Assembly: GCA_001600695.1 (NCBI GenBank)
Contig: BCKQ01000003.1
Span: forward strand, 1,339,934-1,403,933
Source of the DNA: Ascoidea asiatica
Lineage: Eukaryota > Ascomycota > Saccharomycetes > Ascoideales > Ascoideaceae
Direction: 5' to 3'
Length of the DNA stretch: 64,000 nt
Below are positions 63,842 to 64,000 of the stretch, one piece after another. The translations under genes were made by a program, and so were the position numbers. The first letter of the stretch is position 1. Each line of letters opens with the position of its first letter. The notes under the pieces were generated by a model that made no database searches, was not told the DNA's origin, and saw only the letters and a program-made list of their open reading frames with translations.

Positions 63842-64000
63842 TTAGTAATAAGAGTGTTAAAAGAAAACTACCAACATTCAAAAGAAAAATTATCAAAGAA
63901 GAAATACCTAAAAGAGATAATATAGGTGATAAACTAAAATTTTTCAATAATTTCTCAGATAGTGATAATGAAAATGATGATGATAATGATATTGTTATGG
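63304..64000 (+). CDS. DRE2: Dre2 (anamorsin/CIAPIN1), Fe-S assembly electron carrier; 3' end outside window
   Basis: Dre2 with the diflavin reductase Tah18 supplies electrons to the cytosolic iron-sulphur cluster assembly machinery. Only the first 232 codons are in the window. The N-terminal 145 residues form the degenerate methyltransferase-like domain: LLLILDSSIISSPDKVEIFK, FLSIIFKLLNSDGKFYYLKT, and SISNGLIIINNYLF. Then comes a linker with an Asn run of about 12 AAT codons, the conserved KRKLPTFKRK near 187, and the acidic SDSDNENDDDND that precedes the cysteine motifs. The two Fe-S cysteine clusters of the C-terminus would lie beyond base 64000, so identity rests on the N-terminal half. 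Upstream there are E-box and Gcn4-type motifs. Confidence 0.75.

Noticed and set aside
1-64000. CUG codon reassignment
   Set aside because: CTG is almost absent from conserved positions. The few cases seen (for example in the 53-55 kb gene) fit Leu but are not decisive.

Overview
The window is a strongly AT-rich, gene-dense eukaryotic sequence from what looks like an ascomycete yeast, probably Saccharomycotina outside the Saccharomyces family. The evidence is indirect. Genes are compact and mostly intronless; the two introns I can model are short, with GTAT-type donors and TATTAAC branch points. The gene set is fungal: Sfi1, Smt3, Ptc1, Spt4, Gep4, Ost1, Mlh3, Dsc3, Arg8, a GT62 mannosyltransferase and a Uga4-type permease. 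Proteins carry long Asn/Ser-rich tracts. An NDUFAF5-type complex I assembly factor argues for a yeast that keeps respiratory complex I. I could not decide whether CUG is reassigned.

Left part, 1-11.2 kb: enolase, a Ptc1 phosphatase with a long N-terminal extension, Spt4 (one intron), TATA-binding protein, Gep4 and Ost1. At 11.2-17.9 kb lies a decayed Ty3/gypsy LTR retrotransposon. It has nine premature stops, a frameshift, and a 110-bp tandem repeat that contains a 100-N scaffold gap, so continuity here is not certain.

Middle, 18.4-40.8 kb: a GT62 mannosyltransferase with a huge low-complexity stem; Mlh3, whose N-terminal ATPase motifs look degraded while its endonuclease motif is intact; an aldo-keto reductase; Sfi1 with a small uORF touching its start; SUMO; a Uga4-type permease; a class III aminotransferase; an unrecognised membrane-anchored coiled-coil protein; and NDUFAF5.

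Right part, 40.8-64 kb: the most interesting segment. Two tandem paralogues with a velvet domain (the NF-kB-like regulators of filamentous fungi) sit at 44.0-45.5 and 49.4-50.8 kb, each preceded by 3-4 kb of apparently non-coding DNA and ending in Asn-rich, prion-like tails. After them come Dsc3, an unrecognised intron-split gene, Arg8 with a Gcn4-type site upstream, a large Ser/Asn-rich protein that may be a Gip3/Her1 relative, and the 5' part of Dre2.

Most promoters contain a short GC-richer patch in otherwise AT-rich DNA. A Reb1-like TTACCCG element recurs upstream of SPT4, SMT3 and DSC3 and in both retrotransposon LTRs. I found no tRNA, rRNA, CRISPR array or origin that I could support.
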